Assembly (NCBI GenBank): GCA_019912385.1
Contig: JAIOIW010000094.1
Coordinates: 1-64,000, forward strand
Direction: 5' to 3'
From: Notoacmeibacter sp.
Lineage (GTDB): Bacteria; Pseudomonadota; Alphaproteobacteria; Rhizobiales; Rhizobiaceae
DNA: 64,000 bases
Position 1 is the first letter of the stretch; each line of letters opens with the position of its first letter. Position numbers and translations under genes: made by a program. A model generated the notes under the pieces. The model did not search any database, was not told the origin of the DNA, and saw only the letters and a program-made list of their open reading frames with translations. Of this stretch, positions 56,785 to 64,000 are shown in pieces.

Positions 56785-57114
56785 ATGCCGGGGCTGAACC
56801 CGCAAGGACAGACCCGATTGACCAAGACCCTCAGCACGGAACAGGCAGAAACGCTGGCGATCGCCGCGCTCGGCTTCATTGCCGGAGACCCGGACATGCT
56901 GCCGCGGTTTCTCGCCGTGACGGGAATCAGTGCCGGCGACATCCGCACCGCGGCCGCGGAACCGGGCTTCCTGTCCGGTGTCATCGATTTCCTTCTCGCC
57001 CATGAACCAAGCGTCATGGCCTTTGCCGCAGCCACCGGCGCGGATCCCGCCTCGCTTGCCGCAGCCCGCCGTGCCCTGCCCGGCGGCGATGACCGCTTCG
57101 AGGCCACGACATGA
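56785..57114 (+). CDS. DUF3572 family protein
   Basis: A 109-residue helical protein. Blocks AETLAIAALGFIAGDPDMLP and FLSGVIDFLLAHEPSVMAFA match the DUF3572 family of Alphaproteobacteria, function unknown. The ATG at 56785 is taken as the start; a TTG at 56818 (with AAGGAC upstream) would give a beginning closer to the family norm. It is divergent from divK, and its stop overlaps the next gene by 4 bases. Confidence 0.75.
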   Translation: MPGLNPQGQTRLTKTLSTEQAETLAIAALGFIAGDPDMLPRFLAVTGISAGDIRTAAAEPGFLSGVIDFLLAHEPSVMAFAAATGADPASLAAARRALPGGDDRFEATT

Positions 57115-57770
57115 GTGACGACCCCGAAACGGTGCGTCAGATCAGGCAACTGGCGCGCGACACTCGCCCTCTGCTCGTGCTCGACGTCGACGAGGTTGTG
57201 CTCGAATTCGTCCGTCCCTTTACCGCGTTCGCCGACAGCAAGGGCTTCGCCTTCAGAACCGAATCGTTCCGTCTCACCGGCAATGTGATCGAAAGGGAGA
57301 ACGGCGGCATCGCGTCCGAGGAGGCCGTATCGGCGCTCCTCGACAACTTCTTTGCCGCCCAGGAAGACTGGCAGTATGCTGCCGATGGCGCTGCCGAAGC
57401 AATCGACGCCCTCGCCCAGGGCGCCGAGATCGTGATGCTGACCGCGATGCCGCACGCCTATCATGCCCATCGCCGCCGCCTGCTCGACCGCCTCTCGATT
57501 CCCTTTCCGCTGGTCACCACCGAACGGGCAAAAGGCCCGGCAGTTTCCCTGCTCGCAGGCAAACGCGAGGCCCCCGTCGCCTTTGTCGACGACATCCCGC
57601 ACAACCATGTTTCCGTTGCCGGCGCATATCCACGCGCCGCCCTGTTCCACCTCATGGCCCATGAAGGCATGCGCGCATTGCTGACGCCGTTGCCCGACGG
57701 CGTGTCAGCGATGGAGAACTGGTTTGAAGCGCGCACCGCCATCGCCGAGGCGCTAGGCATCGAGGCCTAG
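57111..57770 (+). CDS. HAD-like protein of unknown function
   Basis: A 219-residue protein with HAD-fold traces: LLVLDVDEVVLEF (nucleophile D25, second Asp D27), a Thr strand in IVMLTAMPH, and a late acidic pair in VAFVDDIPHNH. These suggest a phosphatase, but I do not recognise a subfamily. It is coupled with the DUF3572 gene, and its 3' end overlaps the convergent GNAT gene by 18 bases. Confidence 0.68.
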   Translation: MSDDPETVRQIRQLARDTRPLLVLDVDEVVLEFVRPFTAFADSKGFAFRTESFRLTGNVIERENGGIASEEAVSALLDNFFAAQEDWQYAADGAAEAIDALAQGAEIVMLTAMPHAYHAHRRRLLDRLSIPFPLVTTERAKGPAVSLLAGKREAPVAFVDDIPHNHVSVAGAYPRAALFHLMAHEGMRALLTPLPDGVSAMENWFEARTAIAEALGIEA

Positions 57771-58337
57771 CCGCATCAGCGGCCGGCCGGGCTTGCGCAG
57801 CGCCACTTCGCGGAAACCGGCTTTCTCGAATACACGCGTGGAGCCGACGAACAGGCCAACCGATTTCGCCTGTTTTGCCTGGTCGATCGGACAGGCTTCA
57901 AGCAACCGCGCACCATTTTGCCGCGCAAAATCGATCGCAGCGCCAAGCAAACCGTGCGAAATGCCCTGCCCGCGCGCCGCGGACCGGATGAAGAAACACG
58001 AGACCGCCCACACGCCCCTGTCCGATGCCGGCGCGTCGTCGAGAGGCGCGGTGACGCGGCCGGCATTGTTCCATTCCGGTACGTCAGCGCGGGGACCGAC
58101 CTGCAGCCAGCCCACGGCGGCGCCATTCTGGTCATAGGCGAGCAACCCCGGCGGCGGGCCCGCCTCGACCCTTGACTTCATGTAAGCGCGGTTGGCGTCG
58201 CGATCGTTCTGCTTGCGGACCTTCGGCGGCAGGCGGAAATAGGTGCACCAGCAGCCATAGCATGCGCCCTGCTTGCCGAAGAGGTCCTCGAAATCGGCCC
58301 AGCGCTCGGGCGTCAGCGTCGTGACGGTCAGTTCCAT
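57753..58337 (-). CDS. GNAT-family N-acetyltransferase
   Basis: A 194-residue acetyltransferase with the acetyl-CoA motif FIRSAARGQGISHGLLGAA and closing block VFEKAGFREVALR. An N-terminal CYGCWCTYFRL segment (about residues 30-40) is a Cys-rich mark seen in one uncharacterised GNAT subfamily. The start at 58337 is within the better-supported frame. Substrate unknown. Confidence 0.8.
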   Translation of the reverse strand: MELTVTTLTPERWADFEDLFGKQGACYGCWCTYFRLPPKVRKQNDRDANRAYMKSRVEAGPPPGLLAYDQNGAAVGWLQVGPRADVPEWNNAGRVTAPLDDAPASDRGVWAVSCFFIRSAARGQGISHGLLGAAIDFARQNGARLLEACPIDQAKQAKSVGLFVGSTRVFEKAGFREVALRKPGRPLMRLGLDA

Positions 58338-58392
58338 GGCGGCTTTTCCCAAAACCCTTGCGGCAGTATGCTGCGCACGCTAGTTTTCATTT

Positions 58393-58407
58393 GTTCTTAT
58401 TATGTTC
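58393..58407 (+). promoter_or_regulatory. LexA (SOS) box of dinB
   Basis: GTTC-N7-GTTC with exact 7-base spacing is the alphaproteobacterial LexA operator. It lies directly at the 5' end of dinB and covers the ATG at 58402. This indicates damage induction and argues that translation starts further in, at 58417. Confidence 0.7.
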
Positions 58408-58416
58408 GCAACAGTC

Positions 58417-59727
58417 ATGCTGTCTGTCAATGATCCCAAGGCTGGTTTCTGCCGCGATTGCATGGCCCCGCAAAAGCAACCGGGCCGGCGCTGCCATGTC
58501 TGTGGCTCGCCCAGGGTCGTGCTCCACGACGAACTCTTCCGGCTCCACCTGGCTCATATCGATTGCGATGCATTCTATGCCTCGGTCGAAAAGCGCGACC
58601 GGCCGGAACTGCGTGACAGGCCGGTCATAATCGGTGGAGGCAAAAGAGGCGTCGTTTCAACGGCTTGTTACATTGCCCGGATTCACGGTGTGAAGTCGGC
58701 AATGCCGATGTTCAAGGCCCTGAAGGCCTGTCCGGAGGCGGTCGTCATCAAGCCGGACATGGAGAAATATGCCGCCGTGGGGCGCGAGGTGCGCGATCGC
58801 ATGCGCGCCTTGACGCCGCTGGTCGAGCCGATCTCGATCGACGAAGCCTTTCTCGATTTGTCGGGAACCGAGAAACTGCACGGTGACCCGCCGGCGCGCG
58901 TGATTGCCCGTTTTGCCAATGAAGTCGAGCGTGACGTTGGAATCACGGTCTCCGTCGGTCTCTCCTATTGCAAGTTCCTCGCCAAGGTCGCTTCCGACAT
59001 GGACAAGCCGCGCGGCTTCTCGGTTATCGGCGAGGCCGAAGCCAAAAACTTCCTGACTGATAAGCCGGTGACCCTGATCTGGGGTGTAGGCAAGGCTTTC
59101 GCCGCAACGCTCAATGCCGACGGCATCCACACCATCGGGCAACTACAGCGCATGGAGCGCGGCGAATTGATGAAGCGCTACCACTCCATGGGCGACCGGC
59201 TGTACCGCCTCTCGCGCGGCGAGGACGAACGGCGGGTGCATGCCGACAATGACGTCAAGAGCGTGTCGTCGGAGACGACCTTCAACGACGATCTCTCCAC
59301 GCTAGACGAACTCGTCCCCGTATTGCGCTCGCTGTCGGAAAAAGTGTCCTGGCGGCTGAAGAAGTCCGGGCTTTCCGGCCGCACGGTCGTGCTGAAGCTG
59401 AAGACAGCCGATTTCCGTCCGCGCACCCGCAACCGACAGCTCGCGGACCCGACCCTGCTCGCCGACCGGATCTTCACCACCGGACTCGACCTGCTGAAAC
59501 GGGAGGTGGACGGTACCCGCTTTCGCCTCCTGGGTATCGGTGTCGCCGACCTGGCGCCCGCCGACAAGGCCGACCCGCCCGACCTCGTCGACGTGCAATC
59601 GATCAAGCGCGCAAGGGCCGAGGGCGCAATCGATGTCCTGCGCGCCAGGTTCGGAACCAAGGCGGTGGAGACCGGCTACACCTTTGGCCGCGACGGCAGG
59701 GCGCGGCCGCAACGGGATAGCGATTGA
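58417..59727 (+). CDS. dinB: DNA polymerase IV with N-terminal zinc-ribbon-like extension
   Basis: A 436-residue Y-family translesion polymerase. The catalytic blocks [13 protein letters not shown] and [11 protein letters not shown], the helix-hairpin-helix region and the little-finger domain (about 250-360) are present. Before the first catalytic strand there is a CxxC-(10)-CxxC pattern (FCRDC to RCHVCGS), not found in E. coli DinB. I prefer the ATG at 58417 over 58402 because the LexA box spans the latter; no clear ribosome site precedes either. Confidence 0.9.
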   Translation: MLSVNDPKAGFCRDCMAPQKQPGRRCHVCGSPRVVLHDELFRLHLAHIDCDAFYASVEKRDRPELRDRPVIIGGGKRGVVSTACYIARIHGVKSAMPMFKALKACPEAVVIKPDMEKYAAVGREVRDRMRALTPLVEPISIDEAFLDLSGTEKLHGDPPARVIARFANEVERDVGITVSVGLSYCKFLAKVASDMDKPRGFSVIGEAEAKNFLTDKPVTLIWGVGKAFAATLNADGIHTIGQLQRMERGELMKRYHSMGDRLYRLSRGEDERRVHADNDVKSVSSETTFNDDLSTLDELVPVLRSLSEKVSWRLKKSGLSGRTVVLKLKTADFRPRTRNRQLADPTLLADRIFTTGLDLLKREVDGTRFRLLGIGVADLAPADKADPPDLVDVQSIKRARAEGAIDVLRARFGTKAVETGYTFGRDGRARPQRDSD

Positions 59728-59872
59728 GCCGATAAACACCGTCACGGGAATTCGCCGATTGTTGATTCTCGTCAATCCGCGCACCGGCCAGATCAAGTAT
59801 TTTTACAACCGATTGGGGGCCGAATACCGCAGCACACAGATCAATACCCGCCCCGCGACTTTGGAGGAAGAC

Positions 59873-60400
59873 ATGTTTTGCAGCAATTGCGGCACCGAGA
59901 TTCCGGCCGGGGCACAGTTTTGCCCGAGTTGCGGCCAGGCCGCCGGCCAGACTGCCCAAGGCAATCCGGGAATAGCCGCCCCCGCCGCGCCGCCGAAGAA
60001 AAAGATGGCGATGTGGAAGAAGGTCGTCATCGGGATCGCCGTGGTGATCGGCGCATCCATCGCGGCTGCCTTCTACTTCACTTCTGGCCTGACGGAGCCC
60101 GTCGACCGGCAGATCGCGGCCTTGCAGAGGGGCGACTTGCAAGCGGCCTATGAGGAGACGTCCGTGGCTTTCAAGGAAAGCACCTCGTTTGAGGATTTCT
60201 CCAGGTTCGTCCAGTCCAACCCGATCCTGACCAAGATTTCGGGCCACACCTTCTCCTCGCGCAAGATCGATAACGGCATCGGCTATCTGAGCGGCAAGCT
60301 CACCACGGAGGGCGGCGGCGTTCAGCCGGTGGCCTACCGGCTGGTGAAGGAAAATGACACCTGGAAGATCCTGAGCATCAATTTCAATCCGGAAGAGTGA
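59873..60400 (+). CDS. Zinc-ribbon membrane protein with DUF4864-like domain
   Basis: A 175-residue protein. The N-terminal zinc ribbon is MFCSNCGTEIPAGAQFCPSC, followed by a Pro/Ala linker, one membrane helix (about 50-70) and an extracytoplasmic domain with VDRQIAALQRGDLQAAYEET, matching the DUF4864 family. GGAGGAAG precedes the ATG at 59873. Function unknown. Confidence 0.82.
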   Translation: MFCSNCGTEIPAGAQFCPSCGQAAGQTAQGNPGIAAPAAPPKKKMAMWKKVVIGIAVVIGASIAAAFYFTSGLTEPVDRQIAALQRGDLQAAYEETSVAFKESTSFEDFSRFVQSNPILTKISGHTFSSRKIDNGIGYLSGKLTTEGGGVQPVAYRLVKENDTWKILSINFNPEE

Positions 60401-60452
60401 ATTTCGGCCCGGCACAGTTCGGTGGCCCCCGAAGGGCCATCGAACGGCACGC

Positions 60453-60893
60453 TCAGGGCTTGCCGGCCAGAAACTCCTGGAAGGCAGCCAGCGTAACATC
60501 CGAAACGAAATGTTCCATGCCCTCCGCGTCGATCTCGGCGGCGTCGGGTGGAACGCCGACGGCGATGAGCAGATCGACCACCGTGCGATGCCGCTCGCGC
60601 GCCCGGGCCGCCATCTGCATTCCCTTTTCGGTCAGGAAGACACCCCGATACGGGCGCGAGACCGCGAGTCCTTCCCTCTTCAGGCGTGAGATCGCCTTGG
60701 TCGCCGTGGGATGGGTGACGCCAAGGCGCTGGGCGATGTCGGTGATCCGCGCCTCGCCATGCTCGCGAATCAGGTCGTCGATCAGTTCGGTGTAGTCTTC
60801 CAGCAGCGCCAACGCCTGCGAGGCGCGGGTCTGGTTGAAACGCTCCGCTTCACCGGCGGCTGACGGGGTCTCATCCGCATTTTTTCCGTTCAT
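60453..60893 (-). CDS. mntR: Manganese-responsive regulator MntR
   Basis: A 146-residue DtxR-family repressor. The helix-turn-helix is in ITDIAQRLGVTHPTATKAIS; metal-binding residues fall in the dimer domain (E/H in RHRTVVDLLIAVGV and GMEHFVS). The short N-terminal extension is typical of proteobacterial MntR. The start is the ATG at 60893. It is divergent from mntH, its expected target. Confidence 0.9.
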   Translation of the reverse strand: MNGKNADETPSAAGEAERFNQTRASQALALLEDYTELIDDLIREHGEARITDIAQRLGVTHPTATKAISRLKREGLAVSRPYRGVFLTEKGMQMAARARERHRTVVDLLIAVGVPPDAAEIDAEGMEHFVSDVTLAAFQEFLAGKP

Positions 60894-60970
60894 GGGCAAT
60901 CCGTTCCTGTCCTCAAGATAGTGGCGCAGGCCGGTGGCCAACCACGAATTGAAAATGGTTTTCCACTGTA

Positions 60971-60982
60971 TAGCCTAGGCTA
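60971..60982. promoter_or_regulatory. Palindrome, probable MntR operator
   Basis: TAGCCTAGGCTA is a perfect 12-bp palindrome in the mntR/mntH spacer. Its core and flanks (TATAGCC...GGCTACA) resemble the E. coli MntR box, whose arms are CATAGC and GCTATG. One site could serve both genes. Confidence 0.55.
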
Positions 60983-61103
60983 CAAAATTGAAACCGCTGA
61001 TCAAAAATCAATCCGCATATGTCGCGATAATTTTCACCCTTGATAAATTTATAGCCATAGCTTTATTTACGGCCGAATTCGGAAACGGGGACTCCTGACG
61101 ACG

Positions 61104-62402
61104 ATGAACGACAATATGTCGCTGACCGACCGGACGACCGCAGCGATTCAGGAAGTCCTGTCCGGGACGCGCCGCGGCCCGCGTTCGTTCCTGCTTTTTG
61201 CCGGTCCCGCCGTCATTGCCTCCATCGCCTATATGGACCCCGGCAACTACGCGACGAACATCCAGGCCGGTGCCGGCTACGGCTACACCCTCCTGTGGGT
61301 CGTCCTGATGGCCAACCTGATTGCGATGCTTTTCCAGGCGCTTTCCGCGAAACTCGGCATCGTGACGGGACGAAACCTGGCCGAGATGTGCCGTGACAAC
61401 TTTCCCAAACCGGTCGTCTGGATCATGTGGGCGGTCAGTGAAGTCGCGGCGATGGCCACCGATCTTGCCGAGTTCCTCGGCGGCGCGATCGGCCTGGCGC
61501 TGCTCTTCGACATGCCGCTCATCGCGGGCATGACGATCACCGCGATCGTGACCTACGCCATCCTGCTGTTCGAGGCGCGCGGCTTTCGAACCATGGAAAT
61601 CATTATCGGCGCGCTGGCTGTCGTCATCGGCCTGTGCTTCGTGACGGTGACATTCATCGCGCCGATCGCGTGGGGCGATGCCGCGAAAGGTCTCGTCACC
61701 CCGAACATACCGGATTCGACCGCGCTTCTGATCTCTGTCGGTATTATCGGCGCGACCGTGATGCCGCACGCCGTTTATCTGCATTCAGGGTTGCCGCAGA
61801 TGCGCTCGCCGCTGCGCAACGAGGAAGAGCGCCGCAAGATGGTCCACTTCTCCAACATTGAGGTGGTGATCGCGCTTTCTGTCGCCGGCTTCGTCAACAT
61901 GTCGATGGTGATGATGGCATCGAGCGCGTTTCATTCCGGCTACCCGGAGGTGGCCGAAATCGAGACCGCCTACCACATGCTGACGCCACTGCTGGGTGGC
62001 GCCGCCGCCGCCATTTTCCTGACGTCATTGATCGTGTCGGGCGTCTCCAGTTCCGTCGTCGGGACGATGGCCGGACAGATGATCATGCAGGGATTTCTCC
62101 ATTTCCGCGTGCCGATCTGGATCCGCCGGTTGGTCACGATGGTCCCGGCCTTCGCCGTGGTGGCGCTCGGCGTGAATGCGACCGAAGCGCTGGTCATCAG
62201 CCAGGTCATCCTGTCGATCGCGCTGCCGGTTCCCATGATCGCGCTGGTGTTGTTCACACGCAATCGCGCGATCATGGGCGCACACGCCAACGGTCCGCTC
62301 ATCAACATCCTGGCGGTGGCCGGCGCTGCCGTCATCCTGACGCTCAACCTTGTCCTGGTGCTCGAAACCTTCGGCCTGCCGGTCCCCGGCCTCGGCGATT
62401 GA
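61104..62402 (+). CDS. mntH: Manganese/H+ symporter (Nramp family)
   Basis: A 432-residue inner-membrane transporter with eleven predicted helices. The metal-binding DPGN is in YMDPGNYATNI and the second half-site MPH in VMPHAVYLHSG. It imports Mn2+ (and Fe2+) with protons. The divergent mntR indicates repression when manganese is high. It is convergent with dnaE, 22 bases apart. Confidence 0.94.
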   Translation: MNDNMSLTDRTTAAIQEVLSGTRRGPRSFLLFAGPAVIASIAYMDPGNYATNIQAGAGYGYTLLWVVLMANLIAMLFQALSAKLGIVTGRNLAEMCRDNFPKPVVWIMWAVSEVAAMATDLAEFLGGAIGLALLFDMPLIAGMTITAIVTYAILLFEARGFRTMEIIIGALAVVIGLCFVTVTFIAPIAWGDAAKGLVTPNIPDSTALLISVGIIGATVMPHAVYLHSGLPQMRSPLRNEEERRKMVHFSNIEVVIALSVAGFVNMSMVMMASSAFHSGYPEVAEIETAYHMLTPLLGGAAAAIFLTSLIVSGVSSSVVGTMAGQMIMQGFLHFRVPIWIRRLVTMVPAFAVVALGVNATEALVISQVILSIALPVPMIALVLFTRNRAIMGAHANGPLINILAVAGAAVILTLNLVLVLETFGLPVPGLGD

Positions 62403-62424
62403 AATCGCCCGCGGCGGGGACTTC

Positions 62425-64000
62425 CTACACCAGTTCCACGTCGACCACGCCGGGAATGGCGCGCATGGCGGACGCCTTGCGCGGCGAGATCTGGTAGCCG
62501 CCCGGCAACTCGATCTCCACTTCGCCGGCGCCCCCCTCCTTGATGACGATGAGACTCACCTGGCCGTCGCCCCCGCTGCGGCCGATCTGACTGGCCAGGC
62601 TTTCCAGCGGCGTGGCGTCGCGCACGAAAATGCGCATGCTCCTCTGCACCCGCGCCGCCTCGTCTTCCAGCGAGTGGACCCGGTTGATGCGCAGATTGAC
62701 GCCTTCGGGACGGTCTTCCGCGGCCACCTCGATAACGACCGAGGCGCCCGTCTCCAGCATCTCGCGATATTGCGCGAGACCCTCCGAAAACAGCACCGCC
62801 TCGTAGGCGCCTGACGAATCCGACAATTGCACGATACCCATCTTGTTGCCGGTGCGGGTGCGCCTTTCCTGGCGCGAGGTTACCGTGCCGGCGAGTCGTC
62901 CCGCCGTCGCCCCCCGCTTGACGGCGGCGGCGAAATCGCCCCAGGTCTGGACGCGCATCTTGTCGAGCACCGAGCGGTATTCGTCGAGCGGGTGGGCGGA
63001 GAAGTAGAAGCCGATTGCCTGGAACTCGCGGTGCAGCCTGTCGGCGGCGGCCCACGGTTCGGCGGCGGGCAACCGCAGGCGCTCGGCCACCGCCCCGGAC
63101 GAGGCGCCGAACATGTCGGACTGGCCGCTGACCGCGTTTTCCTGGGCGCGCGCGCCAAGCCCCATCATCCGGTCGATACCCGCCATCATCGCCTCGCGCG
63201 GACGCCCGAAGCAGTCCAGCGCGCCGGCCGAGATCAGGCTTTCCAGCACGCGCTTGCCGACAATGCGCGGGTCGATCCGCTCGCAGAAATCCTCGAGGCT
63301 TTCGAAAGGCTTTTCGGCCCGCTTGGTCTCGATGTGCCGCACGGCCGCCTCGCCCACGCCCTTAATGGCCGAAAGCGCGTAATAGATACGGTTTTCGCCG
63401 ACTTCGAACAGGTGAAAGGAGGTCATGACCGACGGCGCGATGACGTCGATGCCGAGCCGATGGGCATCCTGGCGGAAGTCGTTGAGCTTGTCGGTGTTGT
63501 TCATGTCGAACGACATGGAGGCCGCAAGGAACTCCACCGGCCAGTGCGCCTTGAGGAAGGCGGTCTGGTAGGACACCACGGCATAGGCGGCCGCGTGCGA
63601 CTTGTTGAAGCCGTAGTCGGCGAACTTGGCCAGCAGGTCGAAAATGGTGTTGGCCTGTGGTTTGGAAACGCCGCGCTCAACCGCGCCATCGACAAAGCGG
63701 GTGCGTTGCTTGTCCATCTCCGCGCGGATCTTCTTGCCCATCGCGCGACGCAACAGGTCGGCTTCGCCGAGCGAGTAGCCCGCCAGTTCCTGCGCGATCT
63801 GCATCACCTGTTCCTGGTAGACGATGACGCCCTGGGTTTCCTTCACCAGGTGATCGATCTTCGGATGGATCGATGCGATCTCCTCCTCGCCGTGCTTGCG
63901 CGCATTGTAGGTCGGGATGTTCTCCATCGGGCCCGGCCGGTAGAGCGCAACCAGAGCGATGATATCCTCGATGCAGTCGGGCTTCATGCCGATCAGCGCC
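62425..64000 (-). CDS. dnaE: DNA polymerase III alpha subunit (3' part; 5' end beyond the window)
   Basis: The frame is open to the window edge, giving the C-terminal 524 residues. LVALYRPGPMENIPTYNARKHG and the finger/thumb block GVIVYQEQVMQIAQELAGYS identify the replicative DnaE1. The helix-hairpin-helix (VGEAAVRHIETKRAEKPF) and OB domain (GTVTSRQERRTRTGNKMGIVQ in part) follow, with the tau-binding C-terminus. Confidence 0.95.
   Translation of the reverse strand, partial: ALIGMKPDCIEDIIALVALYRPGPMENIPTYNARKHGEEEIASIHPKIDHLVKETQGVIVYQEQVMQIAQELAGYSLGEADLLRRAMGKKIRAEMDKQRTRFVDGAVERGVSKPQANTIFDLLAKFADYGFNKSHAAAYAVVSYQTAFLKAHWPVEFLAASMSFDMNNTDKLNDFRQDAHRLGIDVIAPSVMTSFHLFEVGENRIYYALSAIKGVGEAAVRHIETKRAEKPFESLEDFCERIDPRIVGKRVLESLISAGALDCFGRPREAMMAGIDRMMGLGARAQENAVSGQSDMFGASSGAVAERLRLPAAEPWAAADRLHREFQAIGFYFSAHPLDEYRSVLDKMRVQTWGDFAAAVKRGATAGRLAGTVTSRQERRTRTGNKMGIVQLSDSSGAYEAVLFSEGLAQYREMLETGASVVIEVAAEDRPEGVNLRINRVHSLEDEAARVQRSMRIFVRDATPLESLASQIGRSGGDGQVSLIVIKEGGAGEVEIELPGGYQISPRKASAMRAIPGVVDVELV

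Overview
The window is GC-rich, gene-dense DNA from an alphaproteobacterium, most likely of the Hyphomicrobiales (Rhizobiales). The support for this is an adjacent divK-pleD pair, a pyrB gene followed by a degenerate class I dihydroorotase, a plsY-dprA-topA-rnr housekeeping string, a DUF3572 protein, a GTTC-N7-GTTC SOS box before dinB, and a divergent mntR/mntH pair. No rRNA, tRNA, CRISPR array, integrase or complete insertion sequence was seen.

Layout. 1-4.9 kb: the 3' part of a very large surface or secreted protein with six DUF11-type repeats. 5.1-11.8 kb: a complete nine-gene N-type ATPase operon (atpDCQRBEFAG), a second, horizontally mobile type of rotary ATPase. 11.8-12.3 kb: decayed DNA with the remains of a TlyC/CorC-like gene. 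12.3-17.5 kb, minus strand: a compact peptide (RiPP) operon. It runs from a 32-residue precursor through a PqqD-like leader-binding protein, a lasso-type B2 protease, an HprK-like kinase and a nucleotidyltransferase to an AMP-dependent ligase, a GNAT acyltransferase and an acyl carrier protein. It has lasso-type leader handling but no lasso cyclase, and it ends in an acyl-activation cassette. This is the most novel part of the window. 17.7-26.9 kb: an AraC regulator divergent from an aldehyde dehydrogenase / branched-chain-type ABC transporter / aldehyde dehydrogenase operon, whose second ATPase carries a repeat-bearing tail of about 190 residues.

27-42 kb holds metabolic genes: cyclopropane synthase, an Lrp regulator divergent from alanine dehydrogenase, a tight minus-strand run cysK-alaX-GFA-sulfurtransferase-GNAT, transporters, gatC, a UPF0173 hydrolase, a RuvX-type protein and an AidB-like acyl-CoA dehydrogenase. 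42-54.5 kb is core chromosome: pyrB-pyrC', plsY-dprA, topA-rnr-DUF983-Nudix, an MFS carrier and rpmG. 54.8-64 kb contains pleD-divK (cell-cycle and c-di-GMP signalling), DUF3572 and a HAD-like protein, dinB under an apparent LexA box, a zinc-ribbon DUF4864 protein, mntR/mntH, and the 3' part of dnaE running off the window end.

Functional view: the accessory block (5-26 kb) adds an ion-pumping ATPase, a small modified-peptide pathway and an uptake/oxidation module, probably for aromatic aldehydes or acids, to an otherwise ordinary chromosome. The decayed gene between the ATPase and peptide operons marks an insertion or rearrangement boundary.
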